A DNA stretch of 38,774 nucleotides from Verrucomicrobiota bacterium. GTDB taxonomy: Bacteria; Verrucomicrobiota; Verrucomicrobiia; Chthoniobacterales; UBA10450. This document shows positions 8,186 through 16,565 of the stretch, one piece after another. A program made the translations under genes and the position numbers. The stretch covers positions 1-38,774 of the forward strand of contig QHMR01000005.1 of assembly GCA_003217875.1 (NCBI GenBank), given 5' to 3'. The stretch's first letter is position 1; every line of letters begins with the position of its first letter. The notes below the pieces were generated by a model. The model saw nothing but the letters and a program-made list of their open reading frames with translations, did not search any database and was not told the DNA's origin.

Positions 8186-9373
8186 TCAGGCGAAGAAACG
8201 CGCGGGAGAGAGCATGGGCTTGGGTTTGCAGATACGGGCGACGCAATGCTCCCAGCTCTCGTGGCCGCTGAGGATTTCGATCTCTACCCGCAGAAAATAG
8301 ATCGGCACCTTCAATTCCGCTTCAGACAAACGCGGCATGCGCACCGAATCTTTCTCGGTAGTTACAATCATAGCCAGGTCGCGGCGGATACAACGCTTGA
8401 TGAAGCTGATCAGTTCCGCCTCGGTGTAATAGTGATGATCGATGTAGCTCTTCGCGAGGTCGACGTGCGCCCCGAGTTTGCGCAAAGCGTCCTCGAAGCT
8501 TTCAGGTGCGGCGATCGCGCACAGCGAGCCGATGAATGCCCCCCGCAAAGTTTCAAGCGGCAATTGTTCGCCCGTAAAAACATTCTGGAGGTGGAGCGGT
8601 TTATGCGCGCATTCGATGACCTCGGCGGTACGATTGTAACGGCGGATGCGCTTCATCAGAGCGAGATTCGGTTCGCCGGTGTTCTTCGTGATAAAGATGT
8701 AGCTGGCGCGGCGGAGATTGCGCGGCCTTTCGCGCAACGTGCCTCGCGGAAGCAGGAATTCGTTTCCGAAAGGCGCTTGCCGATCAACCAGCACCATGTC
8801 CAATCGATGTTTGAGATGCAGGTATTGGAATCCGTCATCGAGCAACAACGTGTCGACCTGCCATTTATCGATCGCGAACCGGCCACTTTTTACACGGTCT
8901 TTGTCCACGAGCACGATTACGTCCTTCAAGTTGTGCGCGAGCATGTAAGGCTCGTCCCCCGCGGTCACGGAGTCGAGCAGCAATGATTTGCCATCGGAGA
9001 CCACGCGTGGAGGATCGGAGTCCCCGTGAAGCCGGCTCAGCAATTTTCGCTTGCGCGGCACGCTCTTGTAACCGCGGCTCAGGATCGCAACGCGCCGCCC
9101 GCCCGCCTGAAGTGCACGGGCAAACTTCTCAACGACCGGCGTCTTACCCGTGCCGCCCACGGTGAGATTGCCGATGCTGATGACAAGACAGCCGAGCGCG
9201 CGTTCGCGGAGCACTCTTTTCCGATAGAGATAAAGCCGTACCTGCACCAAGCGGTCGTAGACGAATGAAAGAGCGTAAAGAATGTCCCGCAGCACTGACG
9301 CTCGAACGCCGTGACGGCGCTCGAGAACGACGTCGATTCCAAATTCCTCTAATTGTTCAAGTCGGCGGCCCAT
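8186..9373 (-). CDS. lpxK: tetraacyldisaccharide 4'-kinase
   Basis: [39 protein letters not shown]...GDEPYMLA...[22 protein letters not shown]. Confidence 0.95.
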   Translation of the reverse strand: MGRRLEQLEEFGIDVVLERRHGVRASVLRDILYALSFVYDRLVQVRLYLYRKRVLRERALGCLVISIGNLTVGGTGKTPVVEKFARALQAGGRRVAILSRGYKSVPRKRKLLSRLHGDSDPPRVVSDGKSLLLDSVTAGDEPYMLAHNLKDVIVLVDKDRVKSGRFAIDKWQVDTLLLDDGFQYLHLKHRLDMVLVDRQAPFGNEFLLPRGTLRERPRNLRRASYIFITKNTGEPNLALMKRIRRYNRTAEVIECAHKPLHLQNVFTGEQLPLETLRGAFIGSLCAIAAPESFEDALRKLGAHVDLAKSYIDHHYYTEAELISFIKRCIRRDLAMIVTTEKDSVRMPRLSEAELKVPIYFLRVEIEILSGHESWEHCVARICKPKPMLSPARFFA

Positions 9374-9399
9374 GAAGAATGGTGATTGGTGAAAAGCGA

Positions 9400-10308
9400 T
9401 CAGTGACTGGTGAGAATCTTCGCACCGAGGTTATCAGCTGGCGTGATGATAGTGTGCCCCGGGGTTTTTGAAGCGCGGGCCATGGCAGCCGCAATTTTTT
9501 TGGATGAATGAAGCGTGACAGCCGCAATTGTCGATCCGCTTCCGCTGAGAAACCCGCCGAGCGCGCCGGCCTTCTCAGCCGCCGCAACGACGCGCGGAAG
9601 AAAGGGAATTAGTCTTGCGCGAAAGGGCTGGTGAAGATGATCGGCAAAAGCGCTGCGCAGGTTTTGGTACTCTTGTGATACAAAAGCCGCTGTAAGCGCG
9701 CACGCGTTCGCACAATTTTCGACCGCCGCAGCGTGTGAAATTTTTGAAGGCAGAACATTTCGCGCTGCCGAGGTTCGAATCTCAAGTTCTGGAACGAATA
9801 ACACGAAACGCAACCTGGGCAAAACTGCGAAACGCTGCACAGCAAGGCGAGCGTCGGAGCCAATGGTAGAGATGCCGCGTCGCTTCCGGTCGGCGCACCG
9901 CGATGACCCAATCGCTACAGTGAAACCGCCAAAAATTGCCGGCGCAGCGTTATCAGGATGTCCTTCCAGTTCAGCACATAATCGGAAAATTGTTAGTTGA
10001 TCGAGCGGATTGCCGGTGAGCTGGTTGAGGCCGATCAAGATGCCGAGGCGAATCGTTGCACTGCTGCCCAGCCCGCGGGACCGCGGAATGTTTTCCTGAA
10101 TTGAACAGGAAAACAAAAACGCTCGACGGCGTGCCTGCTTGAAAAATCGGTGCGCCGCGTCCGAGACAATTGGCGGATGAACATGCTGACTCGGCGCACC
10201 GCGCGTCATGGTGACCGTGTTGTAGATGCGCAGTGCGATACCGAGACAATCGAAGCCTGGGCCGAGATTGGAAGTGCTCGCCGGAACGCGGACGGTAATT
10301 TGTTGCAT
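9400..10308 (-). CDS. thrB: homoserine kinase (GHMP family)
   Basis: MQQITVRVPASTSNLGPGFDCLGIALRIYN...IPRSRGLGSSATIRLGILIGLNQL...ELEGHPDNAAPAIFGGF; start at 10308. Confidence 0.92.
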   Translation of the reverse strand: MQQITVRVPASTSNLGPGFDCLGIALRIYNTVTMTRGAPSQHVHPPIVSDAAHRFFKQARRRAFLFSCSIQENIPRSRGLGSSATIRLGILIGLNQLTGNPLDQLTIFRLCAELEGHPDNAAPAIFGGFTVAIGSSRCADRKRRGISTIGSDARLAVQRFAVLPRLRFVLFVPELEIRTSAARNVLPSKISHAAAVENCANACALTAAFVSQEYQNLRSAFADHLHQPFRARLIPFLPRVVAAAEKAGALGGFLSGSGSTIAAVTLHSSKKIAAAMARASKTPGHTIITPADNLGAKILTSH

Positions 10309-10442
10309 AGATGAGCCCCGCCACAGCGGAGATGCGCGCGACGATTCTCTACAGATGCGGCAGTGTAGCAACGCGCGCTCAGCCGGCAACCGATCCGTTG
10401 CACGTTGCCGATTCCAAATATGCGTCGGAGTGACAGAAGAAA

Positions 10443-11354
10443 ATGAATTTCGGATGGATCGATCCAACCTTACTTCGCGATTTTCGGGCAGAGGGAACCG
10501 ATTCACACCGGCTCTGCACCATCGAGGACGGCTGGGTAGAACGGTTCGGGCAGGACATCCTCATTTCTTTCAAACGGGTGCTGAGCCGCGAGCGGCTTGT
10601 CGCTGAGCTGCAATCGTGGACAAGCTCTGTTGGTTTCGACGTCGGACGAATTTTCGCACGATTCGTCCCGCGAAAAAATGAACAGCGCGAACCGCCGCGT
10701 CTGATATTTGGCGACCCTGGCGAAAAGTTACAGACGATCGCCACCGAGCGGCATCTGAAGTTCGGAATCGATTTCGGGACGGGCTATTCCCCGGGACTGT
10801 TTCTGGATCAACGCGAAAATCGCCGCTACGTGCGCCATATTTCGCCCAAGCGGGTGTTGAACTGTTTTGCCTACACCTGCTCGTTTTCGGTCAGTGCAGC
10901 ATACGTTGGAGCGGCTACCTTTAACATCGATCTGTCTAAAAACTATCTGGCTCGGGGACGCGAGAATTTTGCCTTCAACTGCCTTCCAACAGTTGAGCAC
11001 CGCTTTATCGCGGATGACGTCAGGTCCGTCTTGCCGCGGCTGGTACGGAAAGGTGAGAAATTCGACGTGATCATTCTTGATCCGCCAACTTTTTCGCGTG
11101 CGCCCGGAGGAAAGACGTTTCAGGTCGAACATGATTTCGAAAACCTACTGATTGACGTTCTCGGACTGGCAGAGCGAGACAGCCATGTTTTGCTCTCGAC
11201 CAACTGCTCTGCACTGCGCGAACATGCCTTGGAAGTAATGGGCCGCTATTGCCTCAAGGCAACACGCCGTGCAGCTACATTTCATCGGCCGTCTAAACTC
11301 CTTGATTTTCCACCGGGAGCCGGCGCAAGCTCAATTTGGCTGACTCTGCGGTAG
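10443..11354 (+). CDS. class I SAM-dependent rRNA methyltransferase (RlmI/RlmK-like)
   Basis: GYSPGLFLDQRENRRYVR...RVLNCFAYTCSFSVSAAYVGA...DVIILDPPTFSRAPGGKTFQVEHDF. Confidence 0.85.
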   Translation: MNFGWIDPTLLRDFRAEGTDSHRLCTIEDGWVERFGQDILISFKRVLSRERLVAELQSWTSSVGFDVGRIFARFVPRKNEQREPPRLIFGDPGEKLQTIATERHLKFGIDFGTGYSPGLFLDQRENRRYVRHISPKRVLNCFAYTCSFSVSAAYVGAATFNIDLSKNYLARGRENFAFNCLPTVEHRFIADDVRSVLPRLVRKGEKFDVIILDPPTFSRAPGGKTFQVEHDFENLLIDVLGLAERDSHVLLSTNCSALREHALEVMGRYCLKATRRAATFHRPSKLLDFPPGAGASSIWLTLR

Positions 11355-11401
11355 CGGCCGATGCGCGCAAGACAGGGTCACAATGCGAATCATTAAGCGA
11401 A

Positions 11402-11683
11402 ATGGATCAATCATCTGCAGAAGTAGCCACTGAACTCCCGGAACGCGGAGTGCAATGGGTGAAGGATCAAGTGGAGGCGGTTCTCGGTGAAACCGAGCAT
11501 TACGTGCGCGAAAAGCCAACGCAGTCTTTGCTTTGGGCGTTTGTGGCTGGATACATATTGAATCGGTTGCCGCTGGGATCGATTCTTAGCGGTGTGTTTC
11601 GCCTGCTCCTCATCGCGTTAAAACCGGCGATACTGATTTACGGCGCTGCGAAGCTGTACCAAGCGGCCCAGGAACAGCAGTGA
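11402..11683 (+). CDS. small membrane-anchored protein, DUF883-like C-terminus
   Basis: ETEHYVREKPTQSLLWAFVAGYILNRLPLGSI plus hydrophobic C-terminal half; ATG at 11402. Confidence 0.55.
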   Translation: MDQSSAEVATELPERGVQWVKDQVEAVLGETEHYVREKPTQSLLWAFVAGYILNRLPLGSILSGVFRLLLIALKPAILIYGAAKLYQAAQEQQ

Positions 11684-11687
11684 TCTT

Positions 11688-11755
11688 GCAGAGACACTCG
11701 CCGGGGCGAGCGCCTGTCTCTGATATTCGGCGTTCGCCGTAGGACGCCAGCTACA
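11688..11755. repeat. composite hairpin element between convergent genes
   Basis: agagacactcgcc/ggcgagcgcctgtctct hairpin (11690-11721), cggcgttcgccg hairpin (11728-11739), then ...ctaca (TGTAG on the minus strand). Confidence 0.6.
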
Positions 11756-11968
11756 TCATTCTTCCAAGGTAAAACCGATTTTCAACGTCACCTGCCAGTC
11801 ACCGACTTTTCCCTCCTCCTCGATGCATCCTCGGGTCTCGGTTACCTCAAACCATCGCATGTTGCGGACTGTCTTTTGGGCGCGTGTCAATGCATTTCGT
11901 ACCGCCTCCTCGAACCCGTTCGGCGACGAACCAACTATTTCAATTTTTTTGTAAACGTGATCAGGCAT
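11756..11968 (-). CDS. dodecin family protein
   Basis: [69 protein letters not shown], the full dodecin length and pattern. Confidence 0.93.
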   Translation of the reverse strand: MPDHVYKKIEIVGSSPNGFEEAVRNALTRAQKTVRNMRWFEVTETRGCIEEEGKVGDWQVTLKIGFTLEE

Positions 11969-12142
11969 GTGCTCATTATGTTCTCGGCAGCCAGCCCACC
12001 GCAACAAAATGTCGTTGCCGACGCTTCGAGAGCGCGCCTGGTGCAAGGTGGATCGGCTTTTCCGAAGACGATGCCACAACTGCCCGCCGCAGCCGCAAGG
12101 TGAGGATCGACGAAATAAATCAGGCGGCTGTACCGCATTTGC

Positions 12143-12165
12143 CAACGCGTTGAGGACAACGCGTT
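12143..12165. repeat. caacgcgttgaggacaacgcgtt palindromic repeat, copy 1
   Basis: Near-identical to 21704-21726 (one internal mismatch). Confidence 0.8.
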
Positions 12166-12223
12166 CCACCCTGTTTAGCAAATTTGCTTTACAAGTGCCT
12201 CACAGCTCCGGCAGCCTCGCCCT

Positions 12224-12742
12224 GTGCGAAAATCGGTCGCCGTCTGTGTATTGCTCGTGGCTGCTCTCTCCTGTGTACGCGGTCAGGAACAGGAAAAAAA
12301 GCTGGTCGATCGGCTGCTTAGGCCGGACATGGACTTAAAAAACGATGCACAGCACAAGAAATTTTTCGCCGACGGGACGGCTTCGATAAACAAGCGGGCA
12401 ACCGTCGGAACATTTTACGTTCAGAAAAAATCGAATTCGAAGAGTTTTTTTGGGATAGGAAACTTCTTAACGCGCCAATTCCATTCTCAACCTTTCCACA
12501 GTGGACGCAGCGCGTTCAACACTTCGTCGCAGCAAGCAATGGGAAATTCTCAGTATTTCTACGCAAATCAGACCGCGCGCGGCACTCGCGATGCTCCGCA
12601 AGCTGATAAGAAAGTTGCCACCCGCACGTATGCAGAGAACCGCCCGTTTCTAGATGAGGGCAAGAGTCAAAAGTCGCTCAACAGGCAAAATGCGCCGCTC
12701 ACGATCGAGCAGGTGCGCGAGTTGCTGAATAAAAACAAGTAG
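12224..12742 (+). CDS. hypothetical secreted protein
   Basis: 172 aa with N-terminal signal-like MRKSVAVCVLLVAALSCVRGQE; GTG start; no recognisable domain. Confidence 0.65.
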   Translation: MRKSVAVCVLLVAALSCVRGQEQEKKLVDRLLRPDMDLKNDAQHKKFFADGTASINKRATVGTFYVQKKSNSKSFFGIGNFLTRQFHSQPFHSGRSAFNTSSQQAMGNSQYFYANQTARGTRDAPQADKKVATRTYAENRPFLDEGKSQKSLNRQNAPLTIEQVRELLNKNK

Positions 12743-12776
12743 CGCGCGGGCCGGGTGCGCTATTCTGTGGTTGAAC

Positions 12777-13949
12777 ATGCAACCGGAAGAAGCTCTGGCG
12801 TTCTTAGAAAAAGGCGCGGCGCAGATCATCAGCGAAAATGAGCTCCGCGATAAGCTGTCGCTCGGTCGGCCGTTGCGGATAAAGCTCGGAGTCGACCCGA
12901 CAACTTCGGACATTCACCTCGGCCATACAATCGTGTTGCGAAAACTGAGGCAGTTTCAAGACCTCGGGCACCAAGCCGTTCTTATCATCGGGGACTTTAC
13001 CGGGATGATCGGCGACCCGAGTGGTCGCTCCATTACCCGGCCACAGCTAACCCATGAGGAAGTGATCGCAAATGCGGCAACCTACCGTGAGCAGGCATTC
13101 AAAATTCTCGATCCTCCGCGCACGGAGACAGTGTGCAACGGGGATTGGTTTCGCGCCATGTCCTTCGAAGATGTCATTCGCCTGAACAGCCGTGTGACGT
13201 TGCAACAAATGTTGCAGCGCGAAGATTTCAAGGCGCGAATCGATCAGCAGCAATCCATCCGCGCGCACGAAATTCAGTATCCAATCATGCAGGGGTGGGA
13301 TTCGGTGATGGTAAAAGCCGACGTGGAACTTGGGGGAACAGACCAGCTTTTTAACATTTTGATCGGGCGCGATTTTCAAAGGGAAGGGGGCCTACCACAG
13401 CAGGTCGTTTTCCTCTTGCCCATTCTCGAAGGTCTGGATGGCACCAGGAAAATGAGCAAAAGCCTCGGTAATTTTGTCGCGGTCAACGAGTCCGCCTCAG
13501 ACATGTTCGGGAAACTGATGAGCATCTCGGATGAGTTGATGGCGCGTTATTATGAATTGCTCCTTGGGCGCAACCTGCCGACCGGCACGCACCCGCTCGA
13601 GGCGAAAAAGCAGCTCGCTTTCGAAATTGTGCAGACGTACCACTCCTCCGCTGCCGCTCAAAAAATGCTCGATGAATGGAATACCCGCTTCACCAAGCGC
13701 GACTTGGAACATGCCGATCTACCGGCCTTTTCACCCATTAAACGGGAGGGGCCCGCTGTCACCCTGGTTTCGAATGCTTATCGGCAGGCATTCAATCTGC
13801 AAAAATCGCAAAGCGAAGTCTCACGACTGATTAAACAAGGAAGCGTCGAGATCGATGGAACAAAGATTCACGATCCCAAGGCAACGATCACTCTCAAACC
13901 GAGCCAGATTCTTCGCCTCGACCGAAAACACGCCGTTCGGATCGCATAG
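12777..13949 (+). CDS. tyrS: tyrosyl-tRNA synthetase
   Basis: LGVDPTTSDIHLGHTIVLRKLRQFQDLGHQAVLIIGDFTGMIGDPSGRS...LEGLDGTRKMSKSLGN (KMSKS), C-terminal S4. Confidence 0.96.
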   Translation: MQPEEALAFLEKGAAQIISENELRDKLSLGRPLRIKLGVDPTTSDIHLGHTIVLRKLRQFQDLGHQAVLIIGDFTGMIGDPSGRSITRPQLTHEEVIANAATYREQAFKILDPPRTETVCNGDWFRAMSFEDVIRLNSRVTLQQMLQREDFKARIDQQQSIRAHEIQYPIMQGWDSVMVKADVELGGTDQLFNILIGRDFQREGGLPQQVVFLLPILEGLDGTRKMSKSLGNFVAVNESASDMFGKLMSISDELMARYYELLLGRNLPTGTHPLEAKKQLAFEIVQTYHSSAAAQKMLDEWNTRFTKRDLEHADLPAFSPIKREGPAVTLVSNAYRQAFNLQKSQSEVSRLIKQGSVEIDGTKIHDPKATITLKPSQILRLDRKHAVRIA

Positions 13950-13967
13950 TCATCCAACGTACAACAA

Positions 13968-14003
13968 AAGAGCCATGCAGGTTCTTCCAGCTGCATGGCT
14001 CTT
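13968..14003 (-). terminator. probable intrinsic terminator of the SRPBCC-like gene
   Basis: AAGAGCCATGCAG/CTGCATGGCTCTT perfect 13-bp stem with 10-nt loop; on the minus strand it is followed by TTGTTGT. Confidence 0.75.
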
Positions 14004-14019
14004 CGAAGTTGCGTCTTTC

Positions 14020-14472
14020 TCAGGCGGGGGCCGTTTGGAGCACGGGCAGAACGCGCGCGTGATCCAGGTAGCTGGCCGCGATGCCTTCGAAATGCGCACG
14101 GATGCTGCGCAGTTCGGCAGTCACGAAGCTGTCGACGAAATACAAACGCCGGTCGAGCCAGGCGAACAGTTTGTTCTTGATCTCGTAGTGAACCGCGAGC
14201 GTGACCTCCGTGCAGCTCGGGCGAATCTCAGCGAAATCAACGATGCCCATCACTGCAATGTTCCCGCCCACGGACTCGAACGCATATTGGTCTGGCGAAT
14301 CGCCGTCGACCGATAAAAGGACTGTGTGTGCCTCAAAACCGAACGGGCCGCGAAAGCTGAAATCGACGGTTTTGGAGGACGTCACTGTTGCACGCGTGAC
14401 CATCAGGAACTGACGCCGATATGATTGAATGCTGGCCAGACGAGCTTTGCACTCCGGCAACGGCTGGCTCAT
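14020..14472 (-). CDS. SRPBCC-like hypothetical protein
   Basis: MSQPLPECKARLASIQSYRRQFLMVTRATVTSSKTVDFSFRGPFGFEAHTVLLSVDG...; alternative upstream start at 14541. Confidence 0.5.
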   Translation of the reverse strand: MSQPLPECKARLASIQSYRRQFLMVTRATVTSSKTVDFSFRGPFGFEAHTVLLSVDGDSPDQYAFESVGGNIAVMGIVDFAEIRPSCTEVTLAVHYEIKNKLFAWLDRRLYFVDSFVTAELRSIRAHFEGIAASYLDHARVLPVLQTAPA

Positions 14473-14613
14473 GTGTAGGTTTTTTTGTAAGAGCATAGGA
14501 ATAAGGTTTTCAGACAAACCTTTAAGCAGCAGTGATGCCATCCCTTTCGCCCAAGCGAAATCGAGCCAACCCTGCCCGGATCGTGTTCGTTTTCTTTACA
14601 ACCCTGTATCAGC

Positions 14614-15270
14614 TCAACACGGTTCTTCGCTAGTCGACTCGAGCATAAGTCGCCAATCAACAGGTAGTTCCGTCAGGTTTTCTCCTAGTCCAGCGAGCAC
14701 CGGAACATCCAGGACGCGCTTGAGGATATCGGCGTTCGTCAACGCCGCTATGTCGTTTGTCGTTTCGGTGCTGTTCAATACAAGACCAACGCACCGGAGC
14801 TGATATCTGGCAACGCTTCGCACCGTAAGGGCCGCGTGATTAAGACAGCCCAACCGGTTTTGCGCGACCACCAGAACCGGCAGCTTCATCGCCGCGGCCA
14901 AATCGCTGACAAAATAATCCGAGCGAATTACCACCAGCCAACCGCCTGTTCCCTCCACAATGACATGTTCAACGCTGTCCTGGAGAGCGTGAAAAGCAGC
15001 GAGAATGTGTTCGATATCGATAGTCACTTTCTCCATAAGAGTGCCCACGATTGGGGCGGCGGGTGTTTTTAGCCAAACTGGGTTCACCTGATCGATTGTC
15101 ACACAGTCACTGCCGGCTGCCAGAAGCGCCTCGGCATCCCGACGATCTCCGCAACAAATCGCTTTCATTCCGGCACAGCGGACACCTGATGCGCGCAAGA
15201 GATGCAAAAGCCGTGCGGCAATATGAGTCTTTCCTACGCCCGTATCCGTGCCGGTAATGAAGAGACTCAC
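14614..15270 (-). CDS. bioD: dethiobiotin synthase
   Basis: [53 protein letters not shown]...[11 protein letters not shown]. Confidence 0.92.
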   Translation of the reverse strand: MSLFITGTDTGVGKTHIAARLLHLLRASGVRCAGMKAICCGDRRDAEALLAAGSDCVTIDQVNPVWLKTPAAPIVGTLMEKVTIDIEHILAAFHALQDSVEHVIVEGTGGWLVVIRSDYFVSDLAAAMKLPVLVVAQNRLGCLNHAALTVRSVARYQLRCVGLVLNSTETTNDIAALTNADILKRVLDVPVLAGLGENLTELPVDWRLMLESTSEEPC

Positions 15271-16001
15271 GCCACCTGTGCTACGCGCGCGGGGGCACTC
15301 GTCGAACGACTGACGAGAATCGTCTCCATCATTGAGCGGAAAATTTTCGCGCCATCGGCGCTTCCGAGTCGGGCATCGGAGGCGCGATCGGGATGCGGCA
15401 TTAAGCCGAAGACATTCCGTTCGCGATTGCAGATCCCAGCGATGTTTTCAATCGAGCCATTCGGGTTCGCTTCCGGAACGATCCGACCTTGTGTGTCCGC
15501 ATAGCGCAGAATGATTTGTTGGTTCACGTTTAGTTCGCGAAGAGTTTGCTGGTCGGCGAAAAAACAACCTTCGCCGTGCGCGACAGGCATACGCAGAAGC
15601 GTTCCTTTCGGACAACCGTGAGTGAATGGCGAATCATCTACTTCCACTCGCGTGATAACCATATCGCACACGAACCGCAGCGAGCGATTGCGCACGAGCG
15701 CCCCCGGCAGCAGACCGGCTTCGCACAGAACTTGGAACCCATTACACGTGCCGAGCACGAGCTTGCCCGCGCGCGCGTCGCTGATCACCGCCTTCATGAT
15801 CGGCGAAAAGCGTGCGATAGCTCCACAACGAAGATAATCGCCGTAGGCAAATCCGCCCGGCAGCACGATGGCCTCGAAATTATCAAGCGACGTTTCTTTG
15901 TGCCAGACGTAATCGGCATGCAATCCATCCAAGCCGTTGATGCCGGCGACACAATCCTGATCGCAGTTGGAACCGGGAAATTGGATGACGGCGAATTTCA
16001 T
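15267..16001 (-). CDS. purQ: phosphoribosylformylglycinamidine synthase subunit PurQ
   Basis: [17 protein letters not shown]...[23 protein letters not shown]...[20 protein letters not shown]...MPHPDRA. Confidence 0.95.
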   Translation of the reverse strand: MKFAVIQFPGSNCDQDCVAGINGLDGLHADYVWHKETSLDNFEAIVLPGGFAYGDYLRCGAIARFSPIMKAVISDARAGKLVLGTCNGFQVLCEAGLLPGALVRNRSLRFVCDMVITRVEVDDSPFTHGCPKGTLLRMPVAHGEGCFFADQQTLRELNVNQQIILRYADTQGRIVPEANPNGSIENIAGICNRERNVFGLMPHPDRASDARLGSADGAKIFRSMMETILVSRSTSAPARVAQVA

Positions 16002-16009
16002 TCGTCAAG

Positions 16010-16192
16010 CTAATGGGCACGGGCGCGTTGCTCAGCGTGATAGTCGTTCACCACCAGGCAGGCGTGAATGACTCCTGGGATCCAGCCAAGCAATGTCAAA
16101 ATCAGACTGAGAAAGAAACTGGCAATGCGACCGGTCATGAGCACCGCCACCGGCGGCAGGACAATACAGAAAAAATATCGCAAGGCTTTCAT
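16010..16192 (-). CDS. YqaE/Pmp3 family membrane protein
   Basis: MKALRYFFCIVLPPVAVLMTGRIASFFLSLILTLLGWIPGVIHACLVV. Confidence 0.85.
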   Translation of the reverse strand: MKALRYFFCIVLPPVAVLMTGRIASFFLSLILTLLGWIPGVIHACLVVNDYHAEQRARAH

Positions 16193-16207
16193 TGGTTCGA
16201 CTTCCTC

Positions 16208-16519
16208 TTAGCCTTCGTCTCCGGCTTCGCCTTCCTCTTTTCCTGCTTTTGCTGATTCGCCTTTCTGCAACTCGTAATCTTCAATCACCGGATTCGACAG
16301 CAAATCGCGACACAGCCGATGCAAGCGCGATTCGAGATCTCCATTGTTTCCCTCAACGTCGATCTCCATGTATTTGCCGATCCTCACGCTGCGCACCTCT
16401 GGCATGCCGAGATGCCGCATCGCTTCACGGACTGCGTTCCCTTGCGGATCGAGCACCGCCGTCTTGGGCATCACAATCACTTTTGCCTTCACTACTTCAG
16501 CATAGTTGTGAGCGAGCAC
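16208..16519 (-). CDS. purS: phosphoribosylformylglycinamidine synthase subunit PurS
   Basis: KAKVIVMPKTAVLDPQGNAVREAMRHLGMPEVRSVRIGKYMEIDVEG...LCRDLLSNPVIEDYEL. Confidence 0.88.
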   Translation of the reverse strand: MLAHNYAEVVKAKVIVMPKTAVLDPQGNAVREAMRHLGMPEVRSVRIGKYMEIDVEGNNGDLESRLHRLCRDLLSNPVIEDYELQKGESAKAGKEEGEAGDEG

Positions 16520-16565
16520 GCGACAAGCGTAATCCCCAACAGACTCCGCTTAACTGTGGACAAGG

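Noticed and set aside
8123-8986. 287-aa plus-strand ORF
   Set aside because: Antisense to lpxK, which has clear family motifs; shadow ORF of a high-GC gene
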